Origin: Rhodobacterales bacterium HKCCA1288
GTDB taxonomy: Bacteria; Pseudomonadota; Alphaproteobacteria; Rhodobacterales; Rhodobacteraceae
Length of the DNA stretch: 64,000 bases
NCBI GenBank assembly: GCA_015693905.1
Contig: CP065161.1
Coordinates: forward strand, 1,302,001-1,366,000
Reading direction: 5' to 3'
Each line of letters begins with the position of its first letter. The stretch's first letter is position 1. Both the position numbers and the translations under genes were made by a program. The notes beneath the pieces were generated by a model. That model saw nothing but the letters and a program-made list of their open reading frames with translations. It made no database searches and was not told the DNA's origin. This document shows positions 18,578 to 26,649 of the stretch, one piece after another.

Positions 18578-20135
18578 CGGTCTTTCTCATGCGGCGGTAG
18601 CGAGCCGTCGCATTCGCCGCCATTGCCCAGCTCCACGAAGCCAAGATGAGCGCCAACAGCATCCAGTCCCCGAAGCTCGCGTAGAGGGTCGGCGGTCGCG
18701 CGGAGGGCATCCTAGCGTCGATGATGCCCGTTTCGCCGGTATCAAGCCGCGCAACGATCTCTCCGTTCGCGTCGATGACCGCGGAGATGCCCGTATTCGC
18801 GGCCCGGATGACAGGAAGGCCTTCCTCTACGGCGCGCATCCGTGCGGAAGCCAGATGCTGCTCCGGTCCGATGCTGGTGCCGAACCAGGCGTCGTTCGTC
18901 GCGTTGAAAATCCAGTCAGGTCGGAACAGGTCGTCGACCACATGGCCTGGGAAGATGATCTCATAGCAGATCGCCAGGGCGACCAGCGGCAAACCCGGAA
19001 GCGCAAGCGTTCGAGGGCCTGGTCCGGGCGTAAAGTCGCCCAGACCCGCCGTGAGCCGCTCGATGGGCAACCAGCCACGGAATGGCACATATTCGCCGAA
19101 GGGTACGAGATGGTGTTTCGCGTATCCGGTCAGGATTCCGCCGGTCGCGCCAAAAGCCTGGACCGTGTTGAAATATCGGGTGCCATCGTCGCTCGGTACA
19201 CGGTCCGGCGCCCCGGTGAGCAGCACGCTGCCTTCCGGTAGCGCAGCGGCAATGCGGGCCTGCGCCTCCGTATCCTCATCGAGGAAACCCGGAAAGGCAG
19301 TTTCCGGCCAGAGAAGAACGTCGAAATCGCCGCGCCGGGTTGAAAGCTCAAGATAGCGCGCGAATGTCGCCTCGCGGTTCTCGGGCGCCCATTTCTCCTC
19401 TTGGGGAACGTTGCCCTGGACGATGCGCAGGTCGACACCGGGTGGCTGTTGTGCATCCGACTGGAGGCGAAGCGTGCCGACGGCCCACATCGTCGCTATG
19501 CCGGCCAGCGCCATGAGCGAGATGGTCAATCGTTGCCGCCCGGACGCCATGGCAGCCGCGCTGGGGAGTACCGCGACGAACACGGTGAGAAAGCTTAGCC
19601 CATAGCTTCCGACCCAGGCGGCGGTCTGGCGAAGGGCGGCGTAGTCTACAAGTGCGTAACCGGCCAGATTCCAGGGAAACCCTGTCAGAACGTGACCACG
19701 CAGCCACTCGGCCGCGGTCCAGGAGGTCGCGAACAGGAGGCAGGCCAAGAGACTGCCCATGGCTCCGCGCCGCGCGATTTCGGCAAAAAGCGCAGCGGCA
19801 ATGGCTGGGAAAATCGCGAGACCTGCGGACAATCCCGCGACCGCCGGAATCGCCATCGTCCCAAACCGCTCGGCCTCGACGTAGAAACTTTCCGCGATCC
19901 ACCAAATCCCGAAACCGAACTGGCCGAGACCAAACGCCCAGCCGACGAGGAAAGCGCGCCCGAAGGATAGATCGCGAAGACCGACAAACAACGCGGAATA
20001 GGCAATGGGAACAAGCAAGAGAAGCGAGAAAGGCGGGAAAGTCAGAACGGTCAGCGCCCCGGCGACGAAACCAAGCGTCATCCGCGAAAGAAAACGGTGG
20101 CGCAGAGCGATGCGGTTCAGAATTTCCGGCTTCAC
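18558..20135 (-). CDS. lnt: apolipoprotein N-acyltransferase
   Basis: About 525 residues. N-terminal membrane helices are followed by a periplasmic nitrilase-like domain and a last helix. The catalytic triad is visible: Glu in LLWPETAFPGF, Lys in GYAKHHLVPFGEY and Cys in AICYEIIFPG. It adds the third acyl chain to lipoproteins after LspA. The GTG at 20135 overlaps the lspA stop (GTGA); an ATG at 20165 is the alternative. It is the last gene of the leftward ten-gene metal operon. It is probably an extra copy, since lnt is normally a chromosomal housekeeping gene outside such islands (inference). Confidence 0.88.
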   Translation of the reverse strand: MKPEILNRIALRHRFLSRMTLGFVAGALTVLTFPPFSLLLLVPIAYSALFVGLRDLSFGRAFLVGWAFGLGQFGFGIWWIAESFYVEAERFGTMAIPAVAGLSAGLAIFPAIAAALFAEIARRGAMGSLLACLLFATSWTAAEWLRGHVLTGFPWNLAGYALVDYAALRQTAAWVGSYGLSFLTVFVAVLPSAAAMASGRQRLTISLMALAGIATMWAVGTLRLQSDAQQPPGVDLRIVQGNVPQEEKWAPENREATFARYLELSTRRGDFDVLLWPETAFPGFLDEDTEAQARIAAALPEGSVLLTGAPDRVPSDDGTRYFNTVQAFGATGGILTGYAKHHLVPFGEYVPFRGWLPIERLTAGLGDFTPGPGPRTLALPGLPLVALAICYEIIFPGHVVDDLFRPDWIFNATNDAWFGTSIGPEQHLASARMRAVEEGLPVIRAANTGISAVIDANGEIVARLDTGETGIIDARMPSARPPTLYASFGDWMLLALILASWSWAMAANATARYRRMRKTVMQRCG

Positions 20136-20614
20136 GACTTGATCGAACGCCGCGCGCTGATCCATGGCGCGGCGAGCAAGAGCCCCACGCCACTGACGAC
20201 AAATACATCGGCCAAGTTGAAGGCAGGCCAATGTGTTGTGCCAATGTAGAAATCGAGAAAGTCTGTTACAGCCCGATACCGCACACGATCGATGACATTG
20301 CCCAGGGCTCCGCCAATGATCGCGCCATAGGCAAGTGTTTCGACAGCATTTTCGGCGCGAAACAGCATAACCCCTAGCCAAACACAGATGGCAAGAGCGA
20401 GAGCGATGAGGCTCCACCACGGCGCGCCGCCCAACATCCCGAAAGTCACGCCGTCATTACGATAAAAGACGAGGTTGAATCCCGGAAACACGGAAATCCC
20501 GGCGCTTAAAGTGGCGGCATTCGCAACAACAATGGCTTTGGTGATCTGATCAATCGCGAACGCAGCAAGCGCCGCGAAGACGCCGATCACCGGAGATACC
20601 TTGTTTAGTGACAT
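20132..20614 (-). CDS. lspA: lipoprotein signal peptidase II
   Basis: A 160-residue four-helix membrane aspartyl peptidase. The conserved blocks FYRNDGVTFGM, GNVIDRV...VTDFLDFY and FNLADVFVV contain the two catalytic Asp residues. It cleaves prolipoprotein signal peptides. The ATG at 20614, 4 bases after the ZIP stop, is preferred; one at 20635 would overlap the ZIP gene. lspA genes inside metal islands (for example pbrC of lead resistance) are known. Here it is paired with lnt, so the island carries a lipoprotein-maturation pair. Confidence 0.88.
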   Translation of the reverse strand: MSLNKVSPVIGVFAALAAFAIDQITKAIVVANAATLSAGISVFPGFNLVFYRNDGVTFGMLGGAPWWSLIALALAICVWLGVMLFRAENAVETLAYGAIIGGALGNVIDRVRYRAVTDFLDFYIGTTHWPAFNLADVFVVSGVGLLLAAPWISARRSIKS

Positions 20615-20618
20615 TGCC

Positions 20619-21401
20619 TCAACCCAACCAGACATCGAGAAACAGCATCAGAACGAGCCCGACTGCGAGACCGAGCGTCGCCCTGTTCTGATGGCCGCTG
20701 CGATGGGTTTCGGGGATGATTTCGTGGCTAATGACGTAGAGCATTGCGCCCGCGGCAAAGGCCAGACCCCATGGCAGAAGCGGTTCCGACAGGTTGATGA
20801 TACCGGCCCCGAGCAGGCCGCCAATCGGCTCGACCATGCCCGTGAGCGCCGCGATGCCCCAGGCGCGCAGCTTCGGATATCCCTCGCCCAGCAGCGACAC
20901 CGCGACGGCCAATCCTTCGGGCGCATTCTGAAGCCCGATGCCGATGGCGAGCGGCAGACCGCCCTCCATACCTCCGGATCCGAAGCCGACCCCCACGGCA
21001 AGGCCTTCGGGGAAGTTGTGGATCGTGATCGCGATGATGAACAGCCAGACCCGCCGAAGAGACGCCGCTTCGGGCCCTTCGCGTCCCGTCTTGAAGTGCT
21101 CGTGCGGCAGCTTTTCGTTCATCAGGGCGACAGCCCCCATGCCCAGAAGAATCGAAACGCATACGATGGCAGCAGGCATCGCGCCGTTTTCGAACATCGG
21201 CTCCGCCGCATCCAATGCCGGGATGATCAGCGAAAAGAAAGAAGCGGCGAGCATCACACCGGCAGCGAAGCCGAGCGACAGATCGCGCGCGGCCCGGGAC
21301 GGGATGCGCCCGAACAGCACGGGAACTGCTCCGACTGCTGTGAGCGATCCGGCGGCGAGACTTCCGAGAAAGCCGAGCATTATCGGAGACAGATTTTCCA
21401 T
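20619..21401 (-). CDS. ZIP-family metal transporter
   Basis: A 260-residue transporter of about eight helices. The ZIP signatures are TIHNFPEGLAVGVGFG in TM4, IGLQNAPEGLAVA in TM5 and ISHEIIPETHR near the end. The NEKLPHEHF loop between TM3 and TM4 is a likely metal-binding variable loop. ZIP proteins usually bring Zn2+ or Fe2+ into the cytoplasm. An importer in a resistance operon may restore essential zinc during export, or carry out efflux; this is unresolved. It is 12 bases after DUF411 in the leftward operon. Confidence 0.9.
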   Translation of the reverse strand: MENLSPIMLGFLGSLAAGSLTAVGAVPVLFGRIPSRAARDLSLGFAAGVMLAASFFSLIIPALDAAEPMFENGAMPAAIVCVSILLGMGAVALMNEKLPHEHFKTGREGPEAASLRRVWLFIIAITIHNFPEGLAVGVGFGSGGMEGGLPLAIGIGLQNAPEGLAVAVSLLGEGYPKLRAWGIAALTGMVEPIGGLLGAGIINLSEPLLPWGLAFAAGAMLYVISHEIIPETHRSGHQNRATLGLAVGLVLMLFLDVWLG

Positions 21402-21413
21402 GGGCGGGCCAGA

Positions 21414-21869
21414 TTATCCTTCGGCGTAGCTCGAAAAGACTTCCGTCGACCCGTCCTTGCGGATGAGGAAGACATCATAGGCCTCGCGGTCGTCTTCTGG
21501 CCCCATGCCGGGCGAGCCATAGGGCATCCCCGGAACGGCGAGGCCGACGGCGTCCGGGCGCTCCTCGAGAAGGCGGCGGATGTCAGCGGCCGGGACATGG
21601 CCTTCGATCACGTAGCCATCAATGAGCGCGGTGTGGCAGGAGACCATGCGCTGCGGCACGCCGTTGTCGAGCTTGAAGCGAACCAGCAACCCGCCGAACA
21701 TGTCCTGGCCGGTCGGCGCAAAGCCATTCTCTTCGAGATGGTTCATCCACGAGAGGCAGCAGCCGCAACCGTTCGTCTTGCGGACGTCGATCGCCGTTGT
21801 CTCTGCGAGGACCTGGGCCGCTGGTAACAGAGCGAGGGTGATTGCCAGAGCTTGGGTCATGCGTTTCAT
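21414..21869 (-). CDS. DUF411 (CopG-like) periplasmic copper protein, second copy
   Basis: A 151-residue exported protein with a Sec signal (ALAITLALLPAAQVLA). The DUF411 signature is present: KTNGCGCC (Cys35, 37, 38), VSCHTALIDGYVIEGHVP and VPGMPYGSPGMG. Compared with the copy at 13029 it has a different signal and a different linker, so it is a diverged paralogue rather than a recent duplicate. It lies 3 bases after the M23 peptidase gene within the leftward operon. A role in periplasmic copper binding or redox handling is inferred from CopG. Confidence 0.85.
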   Translation of the reverse strand: MKRMTQALAITLALLPAAQVLAETTAIDVRKTNGCGCCLSWMNHLEENGFAPTGQDMFGGLLVRFKLDNGVPQRMVSCHTALIDGYVIEGHVPAADIRRLLEERPDAVGLAVPGMPYGSPGMGPEDDREAYDVFLIRKDGSTEVFSSYAEG

Positions 21870-21872
21870 GGG

Positions 21873-23246
21873 TCAGAGCCTTTCGGTTGTCGTTTCGGCA
21901 ATCTCGCTGCCGAGGTTTTCATTCAGAAGCGCCCGCGCCTCGGCCAGACGCGATAGTGCTGCGGTGTCATCGGCTTCGCTCTCGGCCGCTTCGGCGAGCC
22001 GGTCGTCAGCGAGGGGGTCAGTCGGGCGCCCATCCACGAGGACTTCGTAGTGCAGGTTCGGACCTGTCGCCGTACCAGTCGCGCCGACGCGGCCGATCAC
22101 ATCTCCCGCCGCAACGCGTTGGCCTTGTGCCAGGTCTTCCGGCACGGCGCTCAGATGCGCGTAGCGCGTCATGGTGTCGGAGCCGTGCGAGATTTCGACC
22201 ACGCGACCATATCCGCCGCGCCAGCCGATGAAATTGACCCGCCCCGGTGCCGTCGCTTGAACCGGTGTCCCACGTGCCGCTGCGAAATCGACGCCGGTGT
22301 GCATCCGAACGTTGCCAAAGACCGGATGCGTGCGGCGCCCGAACACCGAGCTGAGGCGCGCACCCTCGACCGGCTGTGCGAAGACGCGCAGCACCTCGCC
22401 ATCGACGTAGATCGTCGCCTGACCGCTGCCGTCGTCAGGCCATACGATCTCGTAGAGCGAACCGCCGATCTCCAGTGCGGCGAAGGCGAGTTCGGGCTGT
22501 CCTATCCTGTCCTCGCCGACCCGCGCCTCACGCCAGAGAAGCCTTAGTGTTTCGCCACCAGCCATCTCGCGGCGGAAATCCACGGTCCCACCCAGCATCT
22601 GCGCAAGGTCCACGGAAAAACGGGCGGGTATGCCGGCTTCGTCGAGTGCCGCGAAGATGGAGCTGTCGATCACGGCTTCGCCGGCGAGGGTTACGATCTC
22701 CGGATCCGGAGCCACGACCTGTGTGGACAACTGCTCGCCGAAAACCACCTCAATCCGAACCCCGTCCTCGACGGCAAGTGCGACGGTGCGGGGGCTGCCG
22801 TCCATGGTCGAAGCAACAGTGACCGAGTGCCCCGGCCGCAGCCGTCGCAGATCGTATTCGGCACCGAGCGCGAGGGCAACTTCCGCTCTGTCAGGTGCCG
22901 CAAGACCGGCTTCGGACAGCAAGAAATCGAGCGTCTCGCCGGGTGCAATGTCGCGCGACCACGTCGACAGCGGTGGCTCGATCGCCCGTACCGGCACGTC
23001 GGCAACAGCGACCTGCAGAAGGGGCAGCGGGCCGAGGTCGGATGCATCTTCTGCCCATGCCGTCGCGGGCAGCGTCACGGGAATGTCAACGTTCAGGGGG
23101 GCTTCAAGACTTTGGGGCATCCAGCTACCTGCCTGGGCAAGTTCCGGCGGCACGGGTTCTTTCGACAAAAGATCGGAGATGGCGATAGCCGCACCCGAAA
23201 CCGTCCCCGCAATTGCAACACAAGCCGCCAGAGTTCTGAGCCTCAT
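21873..23246 (-). CDS. M23-family (LytM) peptidase
   Basis: A 457-residue exported protein with a signal anchor, a long N-terminal region with OapA/LysM-like features (PGETLDFLLSEAGL, LRPGHSV) and a C-terminal LytM domain. The zinc motifs are HTGVDFAA and GPNLHYEV, with GYGRVVEISHG between them. It is a likely peptidoglycan endopeptidase in the periplasm. Its ATG overlaps the SCO1 stop (ATGA). It is unusual in a metal operon; it may remodel the wall, but this is inference. Confidence 0.85.
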   Translation of the reverse strand: MRLRTLAACVAIAGTVSGAAIAISDLLSKEPVPPELAQAGSWMPQSLEAPLNVDIPVTLPATAWAEDASDLGPLPLLQVAVADVPVRAIEPPLSTWSRDIAPGETLDFLLSEAGLAAPDRAEVALALGAEYDLRRLRPGHSVTVASTMDGSPRTVALAVEDGVRIEVVFGEQLSTQVVAPDPEIVTLAGEAVIDSSIFAALDEAGIPARFSVDLAQMLGGTVDFRREMAGGETLRLLWREARVGEDRIGQPELAFAALEIGGSLYEIVWPDDGSGQATIYVDGEVLRVFAQPVEGARLSSVFGRRTHPVFGNVRMHTGVDFAAARGTPVQATAPGRVNFIGWRGGYGRVVEISHGSDTMTRYAHLSAVPEDLAQGQRVAAGDVIGRVGATGTATGPNLHYEVLVDGRPTDPLADDRLAEAAESEADDTAALSRLAEARALLNENLGSEIAETTTERL

Positions 23247-23869
23247 GTCGCCCCCTCCATTTCTTCTGCCAGCGCGCGACGGATCTTCGGCACCGCGAAT
23301 TCTCTGGCTTCGTGATAGTCGATCATGGTGACGAACCGCCCGGAGGCTGCGAACAGGAAGACGCTCGCGCTGTGGTTCATCGTGTAATCGCCGCTCTCCG
23401 TCGGCACCCTTTCGTAGGTGGCGCGGAAGCCGTCCGCGACGCGCGCTATCTGCTCCTCCGGCCCCGTCCAGCCACGGATCGCAGGATGGAAGTAGCCGAC
23501 ATATTCGGCCATCGTTTCGACAGTGTCGCGCTCGGGATCGACCGTGATGAAAACCACGTTCATCTCGTCGGCCTCGTCTCCCAGATCGTCGAGCCATCCC
23601 GATATGTCCGAGAGCGTGGTCGGGCAGACATCGGGACAGTAGGTGAAGCCGAAGAACGCCATCGTCGGGCGACCGATCAGGGTTTCTGGCCCGACCCCAT
23701 TGCCCTCATGATCCGTCAGACGGAAATCCATCTCGGTCAGGGCCACAGGCCGCTGCCCGACAGGTTCGGGTCCACCGGGTCCATCGACCTGCCACCAACC
23801 GACGAAGAGCATCAGGGCGACCGCCCCGACACCAGCCGCGCCGTACCCCAGGATCGCCCGTCGCCGCAT
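23243..23869 (-). CDS. SCO1/SenC copper protein
   Basis: A 208-residue membrane-anchored protein with one N-terminal helix and a thioredoxin-like SCO domain: TYCPDVCPTT (Cys78, Cys82), then ITVDPERDT and the copper-ligand His166 in TMNHSASVF. SCO proteins bind copper and reduce or metallate the CuA site of cytochrome oxidase. It is linked by TGATG to the PCuAC gene upstream and by ATGA to the M23 gene downstream. PCuAC and SCO proteins act together in copper delivery in known systems. Confidence 0.9.
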   Translation of the reverse strand: MRRRAILGYGAAGVGAVALMLFVGWWQVDGPGGPEPVGQRPVALTEMDFRLTDHEGNGVGPETLIGRPTMAFFGFTYCPDVCPTTLSDISGWLDDLGDEADEMNVVFITVDPERDTVETMAEYVGYFHPAIRGWTGPEEQIARVADGFRATYERVPTESGDYTMNHSASVFLFAASGRFVTMIDYHEAREFAVPKIRRALAEEMEGAT

Positions 23870-24336
23870 CAGTCCTCTGGCCCCCGCGCGGCGATTCCGA
23901 GGATCGGCACCTCGACCGTCACTTCGCCTCCATCGTCGAAAAGCAGGGTCAGCGGAAAGGTGTCCCCTTCCGTCATCGGTTCTTGTAGCCGCATCAGCAT
24001 TGCGTGCAGGCCCCCCGGTTCGAGCGCGACGCTCTCGCCCGGGGCGATCGCGATCTCCCCCGCCGGGCTCATGGAACTCACACCTTCGGCATTTGTCTTC
24101 GTCTCGTGAATTTCGGGCATCATCGCGAGCGGTGTTGTAAGGCCGATCAGCGTCACTGGCTCGTCGCCAGTGTTGCGGATCGTCATGTAAGCGGCCCCGG
24201 GACGGTTGATCCCGATGGAGGCGCGGGACCACGCATTCTCGACGACAACATCCTCGGGTCCGGCCAGCGCGGGCACCGAGAGCCCTCCAAGGGTCAAAAG
24301 TGCGGCCAGTGTGCCAGTCAAAATATACTTTTTCAT
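23869..24336 (-). CDS. PCu(A)C periplasmic copper chaperone
   Basis: A 155-residue exported protein with a signal peptide ending VPALAG. The PCuAC copper motif is visible: His77 in PEIHETK, Met89 in SSMSP, then His111 and Met113 in GGLHAMLM. It binds Cu(I) in the periplasm and passes it to SCO or oxidase CuA. It is translationally coupled to the SCO1 gene. In a resistance operon it could also buffer copper. Confidence 0.92.
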   Translation of the reverse strand: MKKYILTGTLAALLTLGGLSVPALAGPEDVVVENAWSRASIGINRPGAAYMTIRNTGDEPVTLIGLTTPLAMMPEIHETKTNAEGVSSMSPAGEIAIAPGESVALEPGGLHAMLMRLQEPMTEGDTFPLTLLFDDGGEVTVEVPILGIAARGPED

Positions 24337-24359
24337 CGTTCTGATCCTGCCCTTTCTAT

Positions 24360-25019
24360 TCAGCTTTGCGCGGCAGCGACTTCGGCGGCCACCAGACGAC
24401 GCAATTCTGCCTCTCCGAATGGATCGAGCGGCTTGCCGTTCACGAAGAATGTGGGCGTCTGGCGAATTCCCACGGTCTCGACGTCAGCACGATCCTGGTT
24501 CAGGATCGCCACGACATCGGGTGCCAGCATTTGCGTGCGCGCGGCCTCGGCATCGAGTCCGGCCGTGGCGGCGATCTGAAGGATCAGGCCGGGCGCCGGG
24601 GCACCGTGCGACGCCCATCTCGGCTGTTCCCGCAAAACAGCCTCGAGCACCGGCACGTAAATGTCCTGCATGCGCGCCGCCTCGAGCACGCGGATCGCTT
24701 CCTCGGATGCCACGCCGTGGAAGGGCGTGTAGCGGATCACGACGCGGACAGCATCCCCATGCTCGGCCATGATGTCCTTCACGATGGGATGAAAGGCGCG
24801 ACAGGCCTCGCAGGCCGGATCGAAGAATTCGACGATCGTGACGGGCGCCTGCGCAGGTCCGAGGATGGGCGAGTAGGGGCGGATCATCGCCTCCGCGAGT
24901 TCCGGAGCAACAGGCTCCGCTTCGACCACCGGGCCGGGGCGGGTTGCAAACCAGGTGGCTCCGCCGAAACCGGCGACGCCGAGGGCGAGAACGGACAGGA
25001 TCAGGCCGCGTCGGTTCAT
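24360..25019 (-). CDS. DsbA/ScsC-like thiol oxidoreductase
   Basis: A 219-residue protein with a signal anchor and a DsbA-type thioredoxin domain: FFDPACEACRAFHP (Cys70, Cys73) and the cis-proline region RQTPTFFVNG. It introduces or isomerises periplasmic disulfides. The CEAC active site differs from E. coli DsbA (CPHC) and fits the DsbA_4/ScsC-like branch. It overlaps the dsbB gene by 4 bases, so the pair forms a thiol-oxidation module. ScsB at 1659 could be its reductant. Confidence 0.88.
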   Translation of the reverse strand: MNRRGLILSVLALGVAGFGGATWFATRPGPVVEAEPVAPELAEAMIRPYSPILGPAQAPVTIVEFFDPACEACRAFHPIVKDIMAEHGDAVRVVIRYTPFHGVASEEAIRVLEAARMQDIYVPVLEAVLREQPRWASHGAPAPGLILQIAATAGLDAEAARTQMLAPDVVAILNQDRADVETVGIRQTPTFFVNGKPLDPFGEAELRRLVAAEVAAAQS

Positions 25020-25438
25020 GTTCGTGTGTCCTTCAATGAAAGGGCCGACAGCGCCCCGATCAGCGCGAAGGCGACGAGCGCCATCAGCGGGATAGGGACG
25101 CCGAAGACCAGTTGGTTGTCATCGGTGCAAGAGGGGCCGGTGGCTGTGCAAGGCTGGATGCGTTCGGGAACAAGACCGACGTACAGCCCCATGTGCCACA
25201 GGGCGACTGCGCCGCCGCCAAGCGCCAATGCGATGCCGTAGCGCCCCACGCGGCCGTCCCGCCACCAAAGGCCGAGCCCGAGGACAATGGCCAAGGGAAA
25301 CATGAAGGCGCGCTGGAACCAGCACAGCAAACAGGGCGTCTGCCCCAGCACCTCGCCGATGAAAAGCACGGCAAGCGAGGCGACGAGTGCGATGATCCAC
25401 GCCAGCCCGAGGGCTGTTTCTCCGGATATGCGGTTCAT
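25016..25438 (-). CDS. dsbB: disulfide bond formation protein DsbB
   Basis: A 140-residue four-helix membrane protein. TPCLLCW (Cys36, Cys39) and a second periplasmic Cys pair (Cys97, Cys104 in QPCTATGPSC) match DsbB. It reoxidises DsbA and passes electrons to quinone. The ATG at 25438 lies 6 bases after the SCO1 stop; an upstream in-frame extension is less likely. Its partner dsbA follows with an ATGA overlap. Confidence 0.9.
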   Translation of the reverse strand: MNRISGETALGLAWIIALVASLAVLFIGEVLGQTPCLLCWFQRAFMFPLAIVLGLGLWWRDGRVGRYGIALALGGGAVALWHMGLYVGLVPERIQPCTATGPSCTDDNQLVFGVPIPLMALVAFALIGALSALSLKDTRT

Positions 25439-25443
25439 TTCGG

Positions 25444-26046
25444 TCAGATCCTCTCTTCCAGATCGGCGAGGATCTCTTCGGCGGAGGTGCCGTAGGGCCA
25501 CGAGTCGGCGAAGCCCGCGTCGGGATCGAAGAGGAACAGATGCGACGTGTGGCCCATCGTGTAACCGTCCGGCGCCGCAGCCTCTTCGACGCGTTCGAAG
25601 AAGATCGGAAAGGTCTCGGATGTGGCGGCGATCTGTTCCGGCGTGCCGGTCAGCCCGATGATGCCCGCATCGAACAGCGGGACGTATTCGGCGAGTGCTG
25701 CGGGCGTGTCTCGTTCGGGGTCGATTGTTATGAAAATCGGCTGGACCTTGGCGACATCGTCGCCCAGACCGTCCATCACCGCCGCGACCTCGGATAGGGT
25801 CGTCGGGCAGACGTCGGGGCAGTTGGTAAAGCCGAAAAAAACCAGCATCCAGCGCCCCGCAAAGTCCTCCTCGGTTCGAACCATACCCTGGTGGTCCGTC
25901 AGTTCGAACTCAGCGAAAAAAGGCGGTTCGGCGTCGGTTCGGGCGCTATCGGCACGATAATCGGACCATAGCAAAAGCCATACGAAGGCAAGCGCTGCCA
26001 CGCCTGCCAAAACCCAAAGAAACTTCTGTGCCGATGTAAGGGACAA
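25444..26046 (-). CDS. SCO1/SenC copper protein, first gene of the operon
   Basis: A 200-residue membrane-anchored SCO protein: N-terminal helix (about residues 8-27), TNCPDVCPTT (Cys76, Cys80), ITIDPERDT and the His166 region TMGHTSHLF. It differs clearly from the SCO at 23243, so the operon carries two diverged copies. The assigned start is TTG at 26046 and is uncertain. The MerR-type promoter lies 36-66 bases upstream. It should bind and transfer copper at the periplasmic face. Confidence 0.85.
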   Translation of the reverse strand: MSLTSAQKFLWVLAGVAALAFVWLLLWSDYRADSARTDAEPPFFAEFELTDHQGMVRTEEDFAGRWMLVFFGFTNCPDVCPTTLSEVAAVMDGLGDDVAKVQPIFITIDPERDTPAALAEYVPLFDAGIIGLTGTPEQIAATSETFPIFFERVEEAAAPDGYTMGHTSHLFLFDPDAGFADSWPYGTSAEEILADLEERI

Positions 26047-26081
26047 TCCTGTTCGCCTGATTTTGATTCTTATTGCCTGTG

Positions 26082-26112
26082 CGGATACATCCTCTAGCTG
26101 CTAGAGGTTCAA
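26082..26112 (-). promoter_or_regulatory. MerR-type promoter of the SCO-dsb-lnt operon
   Basis: On the minus strand TTGAAC (26112-26107), a 19-bp spacer and TATCCG (26087-26082) form a MerR-activated promoter. The dyad CCTCTAG-CTG-CTAGAGG (26091-26107) has perfect 7-bp arms. The same core is found in the zntA promoter. The divergent MerR-family gene at 26218 is the obvious regulator. Confidence 0.8.
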
Positions 26113-26217
26113 GCACGAAATCATGGTATGGCTTGAGCTCACGCGTCTGTGAATCCGACACTTGTTTATTCCGATGGCAAAACCTACATAAACTGTATCT
26201 TTTTCATGGAGGCGAAA

Positions 26218-26646
26218 ATGCTCACGATCGGTACTCTGTCAAAGAAGACTGGCACAAAAGTGCAGACCATCCGGTACTACGAACAGATCGGACTCATGCC
26301 CGATCCTGGCAGGACCGGAGGCGGACAGAGGCGCTACGACAATGCACAGCTTGATCGACTGTCCTTCATCCGCCACTCGCGGCAACTCGGCTTCTCGCTC
26401 GATGCGATCCGCGAGCTGCTCGACCTCAGCGATCATCCCAATCGGCCCTGTGATGAAGCTGATGCCATCGCGCGTCGCCAGCTCAAACAGGTGGAGCAGC
26501 GCATGGCCCGCCTGAAGGCGCTGCGCACGGAACTGAAACGCATGGTTCACGAATGCAGCGGCGGGCGGACAGCGGATTGCCGGGTGCTGGAGGTATTGCG
26601 GGACCATTCTGAATGTCTGACCGAGCACGACGAGATTGGGGCCTGA
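26218..26646 (+). CDS. MerR-family metal regulator (ZntR/CadR/PbrR type)
   Basis: A 142-residue MerR-family activator. It has a winged-helix N-terminus (IGTLSKKTGTKVQTIRYYEQ), a long dimer helix and a metal-binding loop with Cys78, Cys113, Cys121 and Cys133 (HECSGGRTADC). The Cys78/Cys113/Cys121 spacing fits the Zn/Cd/Pb branch rather than CueR, which lacks the first Cys. GGAGG precedes the ATG. It probably represses and activates the divergent operon and zntA. Its stop lies 3 bases from an IS remnant, but the protein looks complete. Confidence 0.88.
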   Translation: MLTIGTLSKKTGTKVQTIRYYEQIGLMPDPGRTGGGQRRYDNAQLDRLSFIRHSRQLGFSLDAIRELLDLSDHPNRPCDEADAIARRQLKQVEQRMARLKALRTELKRMVHECSGGRTADCRVLEVLRDHSECLTEHDEIGA

Positions 26647-26649
26647 TTG

